Origin: Leuctra nigra
Lineage: Eukaryota > Arthropoda > Insecta > Plecoptera > Leuctridae
Direction: 5' to 3'
NCBI GenBank assembly: GCA_934045905.1
Contig: OW203765.1
Span: forward strand, 19,779,409 to 19,843,408
Length of the DNA: 64,000 nucleotides
Positions 43,401-55,300 of the stretch are shown piece after piece (the stretch's first letter is position 1; each line of letters starts with the position of its first letter). Both the position numbers and the translations under genes were made by a program. Below the pieces are notes generated by a model. It was not told where the DNA came from and did no database searches. It was given only the letters and a program-made list of their open reading frames with translations.

Positions 43401-46400
43401 TATTAATCTTTACCTGAACTTCCTCCCTAGTTTCTCCCCACACCACCACATCATCCGCATAAATCAACGTTTGAGTATCGATCCCCTCATTCGGCTCTGC
43501 TTTCTTCAACAACTCGTCCATTACTATGATGAACAGTGTTGGTGACAACACACTCCCTTGCCGAAGCCCTTCACTAATACTAAACCATTCCGATCTCCCC
43601 ACTCCCGACTGCACACAACTCACACTGTTCTGATACATACATTTGATCCGCTCAACCAAGTCCTTGCCTATTCCTCTCTTCACCAAACACTCCCAAACTA
43701 TTTCCCTTGGCAACCTGTCATACCCCTTCTCCAAGTCCAAGAAAGCCATGCATTTCCTGCCCCCTCTCCCACTGCTGCTCCATCATCTGTCGCACTGTGA
43801 AAATTGCGTCTATTGTCGATCGCCCTCTCCGAAATCCATACTGTTCTTCTCGCAACCCCTCTTCAACATAATTCTTCAATCTCCGTTCCACTATCTTCTC
43901 AAACAACTTCGCACACTGACAGAGTAAGGTCACACCCCGGTAATTATTACATTTCCTTCGATCTCCTTTCTTATAAATAAATTTTATTTAATGGAGAAAA
44001 CTTACAAACATGCTACTGTCACATGGCACTAGTATAGAACTGCCACTCTAGGGTGCCTAGTGTGTGGCACATGTTTTTACAGTGGCATACAGGTTTCTGT
44101 CACCCTAGGGTGATAGGGTGGCACGAGTGTTATACAGGCTTCTGGCACCCTAGGTTATTGGGGTGGCACGAGTGTATAACTCCACCTACATGCTCGTGGA
44201 ACTCTATGGTGGCACTAGGGTCGGCCCTTAAGGAATCGTCAGTCTTGATTCAAATGTTGTCTGCTATAATCCAGGCATTAGATGTGAGAAAAGTCAAGCT
44301 GGAAAATCACGGTGCTTTGTTCTTGGGTGATAGAAATCAAACATTCGAAAACTTCAGGAAAATTCCCAACATTGATTGAGTGAGACACATTTAATCCACA
44401 CTCCACTCATGATTAATGCAATTTAATTAAATAAATGTTTTTTGTTGGCAGACCTGCGCGAGGAAATGAAGGTGCGGATCTTGCCGGACAACGACAAGTC
44501 TCTACGTAGCAACGGCCTGGTGGACTCGAACAAGATGGATATCACACCCAACGGTTCCACGCCTGCTTCACCTCTTATAAGTAAGATTAATTCAGCTTTC
44601 CGCCGCACGAAAGCATCCCTTAGCTGCGTCTCTCCGCACCGCGAAACTAAAAGCCGCCGATATCAATAGTTCAATTTAATAATGAAATCGGTAGTACCTG
44701 GCACCTGCGTTGTTATTGATTACACAATACAAATAATATAAGCGTAGATGTACCTTGAGTACGAGTCAACTAATGACGATACCTGCTTAGCATGGCCAGG
44801 GATAGACCGGCCCGTGCTAAACAGGTATCATCATTAGTTGACTCGTACCGTATGTGGCGTCACTGCCTGTCAAAAAGCCTTCTAATGCAATCTACTAACC
44901 CATAGAAATGCTGATAGGTAGCTTCGTCGTATAAATTAGTCAATACATACAATACTAAAGATAAATTAATGATTAATTTGATTATATTAAAACTGTATGT
45001 TGCTACTACCTACTTAAATAAGCAATAATAAATACTTATAAATATTGTCACTTTTAAAAGGTGACTTCTAGTGTGTTTTTTTATACACTTAAAATTTTTG
45101 AAAATTCTTACATGTTTTTCAAGAAATATTTTAGCACCTGTTTATTAATTATCATTCCCCTTTCATGTTGAGAAAGAAACTTAATGGTGGGAAGGAAACT
45201 TGAGGGTGACCACTTTGCTTCTATGCTGCTATTGTGCAGGGGTTTTCTAAATGCACTTTTAACTGATTGGTTGTAGCAGTTTGATAAAATGCTGTGGTGA
45301 TTTCCCCACCGGTTTCTGGACCTATGACTGAACTAACATTAATTAATAATTTACATTTCTCTGGGACCACATCAATTACTAACCGAGCATAGCTTTATTT
45401 GGTTGCTAGAGCGACTTTATACCTCAGAGGAAGAGTCAATGCAAAGTCATGGAGCGAGAGATTAACCAATAATGAGAATGGCAACTTAATTCATTTGATA
45501 AACAACACTAACATTTTACTAACTCGAAGAAAATGTTGTTACCGTTTGCCTTTTTGTATTTGGTTTGTTTATTTGTTATTTAATGTACATTTTATTTTAC
45601 ACATTTGGTTTGATTTTCATCTGAAATAAATTCTGTTGTATATTACTGCCATTTACTCAATTTGTTTTGTCATCTTTGTTCTTTGCACCTTTAATCCCGA
45701 TTCCACTGCTATTGGCTTCAGTTTCTCGTAGATGTTTCTCTCTCTCTGACATTGCTTTGACATTTCAAAGATGCCACATTTTGTATTTTTTTTAAACTTT
45801 TGTCAAAACAGAATACATAATAAACGTAAACAAAAGAGTTGAGGAATTGTGTACCTATATCAAGTGTTTACTGTTTTGATAAAAATTTTAAATCTAAATA
45901 TTTGTGTGGCATCTGCTCTAGTTTTATGACGGTGAAACTTGTGAGGGAGTGGAGCATGTTCTGCGGAATGTTTGTGGGTTACATACCCACCCACTAGTTC
46001 TCCCACCCACAAGACTTCCAAGGAGGTGGAGCATGCTTGGAATGTGCTCAAATATTCTCTCTAAGCTGCACCTCTTTCACAAATTCTTCTGGCATATTTA
46101 CTAAATATCTTCCTTTTCTGCTTTTATGTTGTTGCCAACAATGAGTTTACTGACTTGTTGTGCAATCTTAATGTCAATAAAATATTGACAGGACAGTAGG
46201 GCCACACATTATAGTTTAGCACCTCGTGTAGGTATAGGTATAATATCCTCGTATAGTCGTATTTATCTGGCACTTTGATAACACAATTATTTTCAGTTAA
46301 AAGTATATAAGTAGTACCCTGTACATAATACGTGACATAATATAGTAGATATTATAAATGTATTTTATTCACTTTCATTGCGGTAAAAGAAACTGAAGAC

Positions 46401-48577
46401 TGGAAAATATGACTTGAAAATATTTTTGTTGGAATTGCAACTTTGCATTTATCTATCCAAAATATCACTCCTTGTGACTGAGACAATGTGATCTTGATCT
46501 CTTTGTAAATTATGATTGAATTTTGGGTGTACTGTACTTTTATTTTCTAAATTATTTGAGTTGATTCATAATTTTAAATGTTTTAATGGTTATTTGAATT
46601 TGACTTGTAAATATTACATTTGTACATAATGAGGAATTAAATGAGTATCAATTAGCTAATTACGCTTTGGCGATGCCGTACCATTAGTAGTTCTAGAGTG
46701 TGCATTATATGTGCATTAACCTTGAAATCCTCTGTTCTGTTGAATACAACGCAAACTACATCCTGAGGGACGATTTATACGGTAAGTGTGTCCACCTGTG
46801 TCAAGCTAGCATCATGTAAATGAGTGTTCTCGCTCTGACCGCAATGTGTTTGCAGCTGGCAGCAATGGTAACCTGCCCTTGACGGCTCCCACAAGGATAT
46901 CGGCGATGAACATGGTCGGCGACTTGCTCCGGAAAGTCGGGGTAAGATAGCCGCTGCCTATGCATGTCGTTGGTCTGTTGGGATTGGTTTTGTTCCACAC
47001 GTGTTCATATAAACACGTTACTCACATGATTATTTCATGCATGTTATTGTATTGATTTAAACTCCGTTCCGTGCAGTACGAGTCCTAAAGAATGTGAAGT
47101 CCTACCGATGTTAAAGAGGACTCGAGACTGAATGGAATGATATTGTTAAACTTACAATCATTATATTTATTCCCATATCAAATGTATAGGTACACCCGAA
47201 CAAATCATAAAACGGTATTTGAAGGAAACTGATTGGCTGCTGGTCAGGTTCCATGACAATCAATCCTTGTTATTATCAATGAAATCAGAGCTCATCTACA
47301 AGAGTTAGATGACGAATTAGAATAGAATTCATCGGATGATGCCATCAAATCTTTTTCAGACAATTAATTTTTATCAAATACCGTATAATTTGTTGAGTGT
47401 ACATAGTAGCGTGTTATATTAAAATCTATAATATGAGGGCTTTTTTCCTGGTACATATATACAGTAACTTGGTGAAGATAAAGAACCTACATACGTATTT
47501 GTAACTGAAAAGAGTTGGAAGTAACAAAAATGTTAGAAATGTTTTGAAATTATGTAAAATGCTGAGCTAAGATCAGGACTCAGTTTTGAGTGAGAAAAGT
47601 GTAGAATGTGATTGATGAATAAATTGTTGTTCAATTGTTGTTATATTTATATATTGTTGTTGTGCAACATCAGGCGCTGGAGTCCAAACTAGCGTCGTGC
47701 CGCAATGCGTCGCGCGACAGTCCACAGCCAGACGGGGTCACGAACAGAGAAGCTCTCTACAGGTAAACATCGCTCTGCTAATCTTGCATTTAGTTTGTTT
47801 CTTCTTGTGTCTACTTATGCATACAGGAAGTGAAATGAGTAAATGATTGCAATTGGTCTCTTCGTTGCATTGTTTGTTCCAAGTGAATAAATATTATTAC
47901 TTAGTTATGCGATGACAAGTAGGTTTTAGCCAGCTTATTTATATGCTATTTTAAAACAATAATATTGTCATAAAGATAACATGGAATGAATTGTGCACAA
48001 AAATAAGATAAGAAATTTGTTTGCTATATGACTTCATGCCTTCAAATAGTAACAAGTGTTGTGTAGCAGTAATTTGTGACTCACTGTTGGCACAGTGATG
48101 TACTAATCTACAAAGTTTAAGTAATATAATTGTTTATTAGTCTAGATTTAATCTGGACGATAGGATAACCTATATAGTATATTTGTTTTGAGTTATTTGT
48201 TTAGTAGCAGTTGGTATATGTATTATATTTATATTGGCTGCTTTCAAAGTTACAGCGAAAATGAGGAGATTTTCTCATTTATATTTTGGCAATACCGGTT
48301 TATCTAAGTGGATTGACTTGACTTTTTGGCCTTACTTGGCCAAAAGAAGTTTTGTACATTCTTTACTGCTTACCAGTTTTAATTTTTTATAAAAGTTGAA
48401 GACAGCCAAAATAAATGCCTTGAAATATAAACAGACACACTGTGGCATCCTGATACTTGTTAAATGTCAGTGATCTTGAATATACTGGTTGTCATGACTT
48501 ACGTCTTCTGCCACAGGGGTCGGCGACTGAGTCGCGGTACAACGTCTCCGGCGATCCACGGCTACCTGCGGGCCTAG
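40403..48577 (+). CDS. nudE: NudE (NDE1/NDEL1), dynein and Lis1 adaptor
   Basis: Seven exons keep frame (870 nt, 289 aa): 40403-40488, 40778-41068, 41428-41555, 44452-44580, 46856-46941, 47674-47762, 48517-48577. Nuclear distribution protein E, a coiled-coil adaptor that links Lis1 and cytoplasmic dynein for nuclear movement, spindle function and axonal transport. Support: the N-terminal HWKNLAAHYKEKLEQVEQDF, a continuous coiled coil to about residue 170 (heptads rich in Glu, Gln, Leu), the Lis1-binding segment around NAFLENEQDEAGAIVQRLKD, and the family C-terminal signature ISAMNMVGDLLRKVGALESK followed by LASCRN. The C terminus is short and ends HGYLRA. The last exon begins in phase 2 at 48517. 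Intron 3 (2.9 kb) holds retrotransposon debris. The gene converges with PIG-Q. Confidence 0.93.
42200..42420 (+). pseudogene. Non-LTR retrotransposon C-terminal fragment (+ strand)
   Basis: The reading WYRHVMRMTDERWPHKTFNY, then RRKRGRPGW, resembles the C-terminal region that follows the reverse transcriptase in many insect non-LTR elements (RWFGHV.RM, then GRP..W). It is short, frame-broken and opposite in strand to the larger fragment next to it. Confidence 0.5.
42540..43985 (-). mobile_element. Truncated RTE-like non-LTR retrotransposon (nudE intron 3)
   Basis: On the - strand, 43749-42607 reads 380 codons of reverse transcriptase: MAFLDLEKGYDRLPREIVWE, GLRQGSVLSPTLFIIVMDEL and the catalytic YADDVV, ending in RLRWFGHMKRM and GRPRDRW. 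A second, overlapping frame (43933-43718) has YGFRRGRSTIDAIFT, the segment just before it, so at least one frameshift is present. The 3' side has GAA-type sequence and an ATT-repeat tail (about 42540-42557), as in RTE/BovB elements. The 5' part with the endonuclease is missing. It is not functional. Confidence 0.85.
44040..44225. repeat. Degenerate repeats of GGGTGGCACGAGTG
   Basis: CACCCTAGGGTGATAGGGTG and CACCCTAGGTTATTGGGGTG blocks, each followed by GGCACGAGTGT, repeat with a period of about 60 bp. Similar CACCCTA motifs lie at 41795-41870 on the other side of the retrotransposon. Confidence 0.45.
44760..44847. repeat. 88-bp near-perfect hairpin (nudE intron 4)
   Basis: The arms TACGAGTCAACTAATGA and TCATTAGTTGACTCGTA, continuing GATACCTG / CAGGTATC, with a loop of about 28 bp. 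It could be a tiny MITE or a pre-miRNA-sized hairpin. No target duplication is clear. Confidence 0.55.
44848..46855. other. nudE intron 4, remainder
   Basis: AT-rich sequence in which I see no coding exon, RNA gene or clear repeat. Confidence 0.4.
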
Positions 48578-49368
48578 CCTCGCTTCGCACTGGACACACT
48601 CTCTATTCCACGCCACACCACACAGTAACTGTCAGGCGTTCACAAGCCGAGATCTTTCACCCGGCGGACAAGGGGTTTCGATCCAGACAGGATTGAAATT
48701 ACATATTGCTTTAGACCACAATTATTATGTATAGTATTATGATAAATATTATTTTATTTATGTTGTAACAAAGTGTGTAGCTAGTTGGTATTTTAACTTA
48801 TCTAAACAAACGGTAAGTTACACTTTTTAAGTTTGTGCTTTCTCGAGTATTTAACATTACCATGCCTACTCAATTAATTGTTGAGTAGGCAAAAAGCTAA
48901 AATCCAATGTTATATTTTCTGGAAGGTTGAATTTTTCAAGTGTTGACTTGACTTTTATTAATTAATATATAAATGTAACTCGATCGCCAATCCATATCTC
49001 AATAATTATTGTCATATAGATTAGTGATCGAGTTACTTTTATATGTAGGTATATGAGATTATTTATTGTAGTTAAGGATTTGTTTTGTATTTGACCCAAC
49101 TTCAGATGACGAGTTTCAAACTTGCGAAGTTCGGTGAATTAACATCTACTCTGTACAACAGAGTGACACATTATTCCGGTAGCTTTGGATAGAATCTCAC
49201 GTACTATCACAGGTATTATTATATTCTATTATCCCTGTACTGTAGTTACGACAGGGTTTCACATTGTAAACCTAGCCGAATAAATCAGTCAATCATTCTT
49301 GAGATCGGGCTTTTTGGCATTTATTATTCAAGCATGACCTTTGGTTACAAATAGTTTCAATGTGTTGC
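48578..49368. terminator. Tail-to-tail 3' ends of nudE and PIG-Q
   Basis: AATAAA at 49279-49284 (+) is a candidate nudE signal, and TTTATT at 49320-49325 (AATAAA on the - strand) is the PIG-Q candidate, 44 nt beyond its stop. Cleavage 10-30 nt beyond each would bring the two transcripts to within a few bases of each other or into overlap. A palindrome GTAACTCGATC / GATCGAGTTAC lies at 48976-49036. Confidence 0.55.
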
Positions 49369-52300
49369 TCAGACTGGATAGATGAGTTGACCGCTGGCCA
49401 GCTTGGCCAACATTTGACCCCACTGGACAGTCGGTGGCGGCTGGATACGGTCGGGAACACACTGCCGTACGATTGAACCCCAGGACTCCGAGATGGGTCG
49501 AGCAGAAAGAACGAGAGGGTTGGAAGACTTGACTGTTAGGTGTACTGAACCTGCGGAGGAAACGAAATAGAAAGTGGATCACCTACTTCTAGAATTGATT
49601 TGAGTTTCATTCTCTGTAGGTACATTCAAAATAATTCTTCGTGGTTCAATGCATTTTAAATTTTTGTGGATTTAATAGTGTGAAAGAAGAAATTAATTTT
49701 TGTAGGAAAAATAATTTTTTACGCTCTAAAGAATCTAGTAGATTCTGGGCACTTGCATCAGGACATTATTTTCGCATGCATTATTGATTTCAAACTCATG
49801 AAAAGAAACATGCAATTGCTTAAGAAGTTGTATTTCTTTCCGATTTGGAGGCCAACATGAAAGTTTTTGAAATTTAGAAGAGGTTACAAAGGCACAATGA
49901 AATATATTGACACTTATAGTTAGAGCCAGTTTTAAATGGTGATGCGCGAATTCGCGCATTGTTCTGATTGCACTATTTTATTCTACTAAAATCCATTTCA
50001 TTGTGTATAGATCCCAAATCTACAATTTTTACATCGTGAAAAAAAACGAAATCCAACCCTGATCGCGATATTCAACATTTTCCGCGAAATGACAACGAAA
50101 TAAAGGTTTTCTATTAAAACTACTGCTTTTATCCCCCTAACAGGCCACACAACAACAAACGAAACCAGTTTCTTTCCATGTGCTACTCACTCAACCCCCT
50201 CCCCCTCGCCAGACACTTTGCTACCCACCCTCAAAGTGAACCAGCCAAACCAGTCTCACCAGTTGATGATGCCTCCAGGCTGCTTTGTTTTGCGCCCCCA
50301 TCTGTTCAAGGTCGACCGGTTTTCCCAACCCCCCTTCCACCCTCAACCAGTCGCAACTATTCATCAATAGTCTACTTACACAGAAGGATATTTTGGAACA
50401 ATTACTGCACTGAAAATTGTTGGTTTGGGAAAGAAAATATCTTTTCAAACTATACATTTTGATTTTGCGTCATGAAATTTTAAATATTATGTATCATCTA
50501 CACAGAGAAAATGTGGGTTGGTGAAGAGACAGTATAGGCTGTTCAATTTACGCTTACAACGCCGTTAGGGTGTAAATAAGCAGCACCATCCAGACCTTCC
50601 ATCTGAATTCACACTTTGCCAACCTAAACTCTCCAAATAAAATCCGCTAACTTGAATGTGCCACCTAGTTCTAGCTGATTTTCATTTTGTTGTGTTGGTG
50701 CTAGCGTAGTACATCATTTTCGTTGCCATCTTCACCACCATAATCATTGTACAGAAGATTTGAACAAACTGTACAGAGCATTAAAGACGCCATTCTAGAC
50801 AAGCCTATTTCAGTGCTAATAGTGCATGACCAACCCAGTCCAATCCCTCCTCCAAAGTGGCATACATGTTTTTCATCAAATTATGGTTTCTGGGGGCTAT
50901 TACAATGTGTTTTATAACCAATTTAATATCACCACAAATCGCGAAATCCCTCTTCCAGAAAAAACACAAAAAACGAAATTGATGATTTTAAAAACGAATT
51001 TTAAGAAATAAAATCACCATTTAAAACTGGCTCTACTTATAGTCTTGACAGCAAGCATCTCAACTCTCACCAGAATGTGCTGATAGGCAGTTTTTCTGCT
51101 AGGCCGAGAAAGACACATTGCACGCTCACCTAGCAATGACGTCTTTCTCGACCTAACGGAGTAAGTGACGGTGGCTCCATCTGGTAAGAGTTCTGACTCG
51201 CTGTCCCGAATGTACAGATTGGTTTATTTGGGGAGTAAATTAATCTACATAATTTCACAGCACAACTTGTATTGAGCCGTTGACATGTATAGAATGTGTC
51301 GAAACGGAACTTACTGGTGACAGCAGGCGAGCCCCACATCCAGAGTAGTGTTACGTAGAGCGGCAGTGCTTGGAGCAAGAAGCGTACTTGCGTGAGCACT
51401 CCACCGAGAGCAACCAAAGCCAGTCGGAGCTGAAATGAAGATTTGTTTTATGATAAGATTAAAGAAATACATTCTCCATCGTTCAGATCAGTAGATAACG
51501 ATTTCCAAAATCTGAGAAAAATGAGGGAACATAAGTAACGTTTGAATTTCACATCTCCAAGAACACTTTATTTTCATAAACTATGGAGATTTTCACTAAT
51601 TAGGTACACCTGAAGAAAAAATGTGCATCAAAATTTTGATCTGCACTGTAGCTCAATGCAAGGAAATACATTATGTACTTTCTTTTCTAGTTGAATCGCA
51701 TAGGTACACTTGAAAACAAGTTAGGTAATACTAAATAGGTATTCTATTCATAATACCACACTTGAATACCCACCGATGTAAATACGGCATAGTAGAGTAG
51801 CGTAGTGGGGAGCAGGAACAGCAGAATTGTGAATGCCAGAGTGCCGACAAAGAGCTGGTCCGCTGAGTAGCGGCACGAGTCTACTCGATGGCGAAGCGGG
51901 TTCTGCTTTTTGCCACGAAACAGTCGCCACAAAGCCAGCAGTGCAGAAACTTGCAGATTGTATAACCTGACTAGCATAACATCATTTAGAGCTCTTCTGG
52001 ATTGGGCAATATTTTTGTTTTGCTGAGTAAAACTTTTACTGTGAAATCATAGAGATTCATATACTTACAGAGAGGGGCAAGTAGATAGCCAGCCTTGGTA
52101 TGATGCGATGTACATTGTCAGGGTAGATCTGAGCATGCTCAGCCACCATCTTGGAGATTATTTCAAAAATTACTTTAAAAATGGCACCCCCCTCGATTGT
52201 AATGTTGTTGGCAAGAGACTTGAATGTTACTTTGTACTAACCTTCAGTGCATACTTCACAGTAACAAACAACACAGAACAAATAAATGTACAGTAAAAAC

Positions 52301-55300
52301 AAGATATAATATTGTAATAGTCTTCTGATTCAAGTTAAAAACGTGTTTATAGTAAGTTTAAAATTTGACAGCTCAAAGAAATTTTTTCACTGCCTTCCGA
52401 ATTAATTTTCCATTTCAGTGGCAGTGAATTATTAAATATCTCCAATATGGAGAAAAAGGATCTTTCAAAATTAGTCAAGCATTAACCAGTAGTTACCCCT
52501 CTCTGTAATATATCTCTATGGTGAAATGTTGTCCAATTTTCTTATCATAAAAATAAATAATATTGACAAGATGAAACAAGCTAATTTACTTGGTATTCAG
52601 AAATGTTGATTAGTTCTCAATTGAGTTTAGATAGTAATTTGAAATACGCACCGAGCTGCATAGACGTAGATGCAGTATACATGGAAGCTGACGAGAGCCA
52701 GCAGGTCTGCCAACAGCGATGCTTGGAACGTCAGACCAAACACACCGAAGTAGAGGAACACGTAGAGCATTAGTTCCAGGAGAGGCTTGGTAACAACTAA
52801 ACAAACAAAAAGATGATACCTAGAACTGAGTTTTATGGAAAACATTCAGTGGAGTCAGGAATCAGGATTTTATGAAAGGATGTGAAATGAAAACACATTC
52901 ACTTGGTTTGTAGATTTCTCGCCCAGCAGTTGAGAGATCCTTGGTTCAAACCCGGGGTCAGCTGAATACTTTGCACTTCGCTCATCGCTTCATTTTAACA
53001 AACCAAACAAATACGTAGGTGCACTGCGAAAAACAATATGTAATGTATTTTTTTCAATTTGTTAGGAAAAGGAAATGTTTAAGCCCGATTTACACGGCGA
53101 CATTTATTGAACAAATTCTGTGACACAGTGTCACATTTCTTGAAGGAAATAGAACATGTTTTAAATTCTGTGACAGAAAGCTGCGTTGTGTAATACAAAA
53201 TTGTATGAAAAATGGGAATGTGACACAGAAGTTGTTCAAGAAATTGTACCGTGTAAATCGGGCTTTAGAATTGTACATTCTTATAAAAAAAGTGACTTGA
53301 GTATTTAAAAATGTGTTTTGTGTGATTACTGATTTGTGAAAAAAAATGTGATTTAAAAATTGTAAACAGTGGCAGGCAGGTATATCAGTGTTTTAAGAGC
53401 AATAGTTAAAGGTCTAATCTGATCGTACCAAGGAATGTCCACCAGAGGTTGATGTGGTAGAGGAAGAATTGGCCCAGCATGTTCGTCAGAGCATAGTTGA
53501 GCTTCAGACCAGCAGGATTTCCCATCAGCCAATGAAGTAGATTTCTCAGCGTTGCGACAACAACCTGTAAGGCAAGAGAAGAGACTTTTGTATTAATTTA
53601 TTATCTAGCCAGTGGCTATTTGTAATTACAATTGTTTTACATTTAGGGCCGGTATAACCAAAGTTAATCTGAGCCGGATTAACTAAATATTGGACTAAAT
53701 TGGCGGCACAGTTAATCAGATACCTCAAAATGAGTGAAACAATTGAATTTAAAGCACAATTTAACTTTGGTTATTCCAGGCCTTATACAATCACCAGTGG
53801 CGGTCTGGCCCGGGATGCCGGGATGCGATCGCATCCCGGCCCCCTGTCGTTTAAGGGCCCCTTTTCCCATATTACGGGCCCCTAAATAAATTTTATTGTC
53901 ATTTTTCATAATTAACCAGCATTTTTAGTCATTTTACATACATTTTTTCTCTCTCTACTTTGTTTTACGGGCCCCGTCATATGTTTATCCGGGCCCTTTG
54001 CCTCATCGCATCCCAGTCCTTGTCATCCCAGACCGCCCCTGACAATCACAAAAGGTATACAAGGTAAAACTGTCCTTCAATCGTAATAACATTTGTAAAT
54101 AAATAAGTAAATAATTAAAAACTAGGATGAAAGATCAAGATCATTCAAGTCAATAAATAAAGCAATACCATTAACAAATTATAAGTTACATACATCCCTT
54201 GACAAAAAGGCAGTGTTCGAATTGGGGGGGGGGGGGGGGATGCGGGGGGATGGCATCCCCCCATAACGAATTTATGGACATGACCATCCCCCCATAATGA
54301 ATTTAGGGACAAAACCATCCCCCCATTAAACATAATTGACTTCTACGTGTGTTGGCGCCAGAATTCATATTCAATGATCATATGGCAGCTTACAATAATT
54401 AACAAATATGACAATTTATATTGAACTTTGAACTTGTAACAAATTGGCATGGAACAATTGGTAATTATTTACTTTTACCATTTCCGCCTTGCAATTACAT
54501 TATCTTGCAGCCTCCAAAATCCCAAAATCCAAAAGACGCCCAGCGGTGAAACCCCCCCCCCCCCCCCCCCCCCCTTAACTGACTGTATCGTTTTACCCAC
54601 GATACACCATCCCCCCATAACACAATTCCCAATTCGAACACTGCAAAAAGGTATTTAAAACCTGCCATTGATGATGATGATTTTAATGTATCTTTCAGTT
54701 TATTGTGAAATTGTGAAATATTGTGAAATTAACAATTTGTTGAAGTATTTCAAGACTTGAAGGAAAATAGGACATGTTCTAATTGAAAGGGCTGAAGAGA
54801 TGTCTTGAATTCAAGAATTGGACACGTGTTAAATGCTTCAATGTTTTCATTTAGACGATCCAAGTCTTGAATTCAACCCCATTACTTGAATCGTGTAATT
54901 CAGCCTTGAGAGATAGGGTTTGTTTTTAGCGCTCTGGAAGTTCTTTTACTAGGTACACCCAGGGTGCGAATTGATGGGGGGGATGGGGAGATTTCCCCCC
55001 TCTGGTTTTCTCATCCCCGGCTCTGTTTCCCAATAAAGCATCCCATCCCTCTGTAAAATGTTGACTTTTAATCTACAAAACAACAGGTTACCTACTTTTT
55101 TCAGAAATAAATCTAATATTATAAAAATAAATTGTCACAAAACAACTGTCAAATTGCCTTTATTAGCAAATAAGCTGTATTTGATAAGATTTATTTATTC
55201 CAAGATTAATTTTACTTGCCCACCACTTCTGATCTCCCTTTAAATTAAAAAGGCCCTCACCCCAGCCCCCCCATTGTATTCGTGAGCAATTGTATTTTTC

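Noticed and set aside
42691..43545. Several + strand ORFs rich in Ser, Pro and Leu
   Set aside because: They are reverse-strand shadows of the RTE-like reverse transcriptase, whose YADD and GLRQGSVLSP motifs are on the - strand.
54211..54643. Poly-G and poly-C tracts as a regulatory G-quadruplex
   Set aside because: They lie inside a hAT MITE with clear ends and duplication, so the element explains them; homopolymer length is also unreliable in assemblies.
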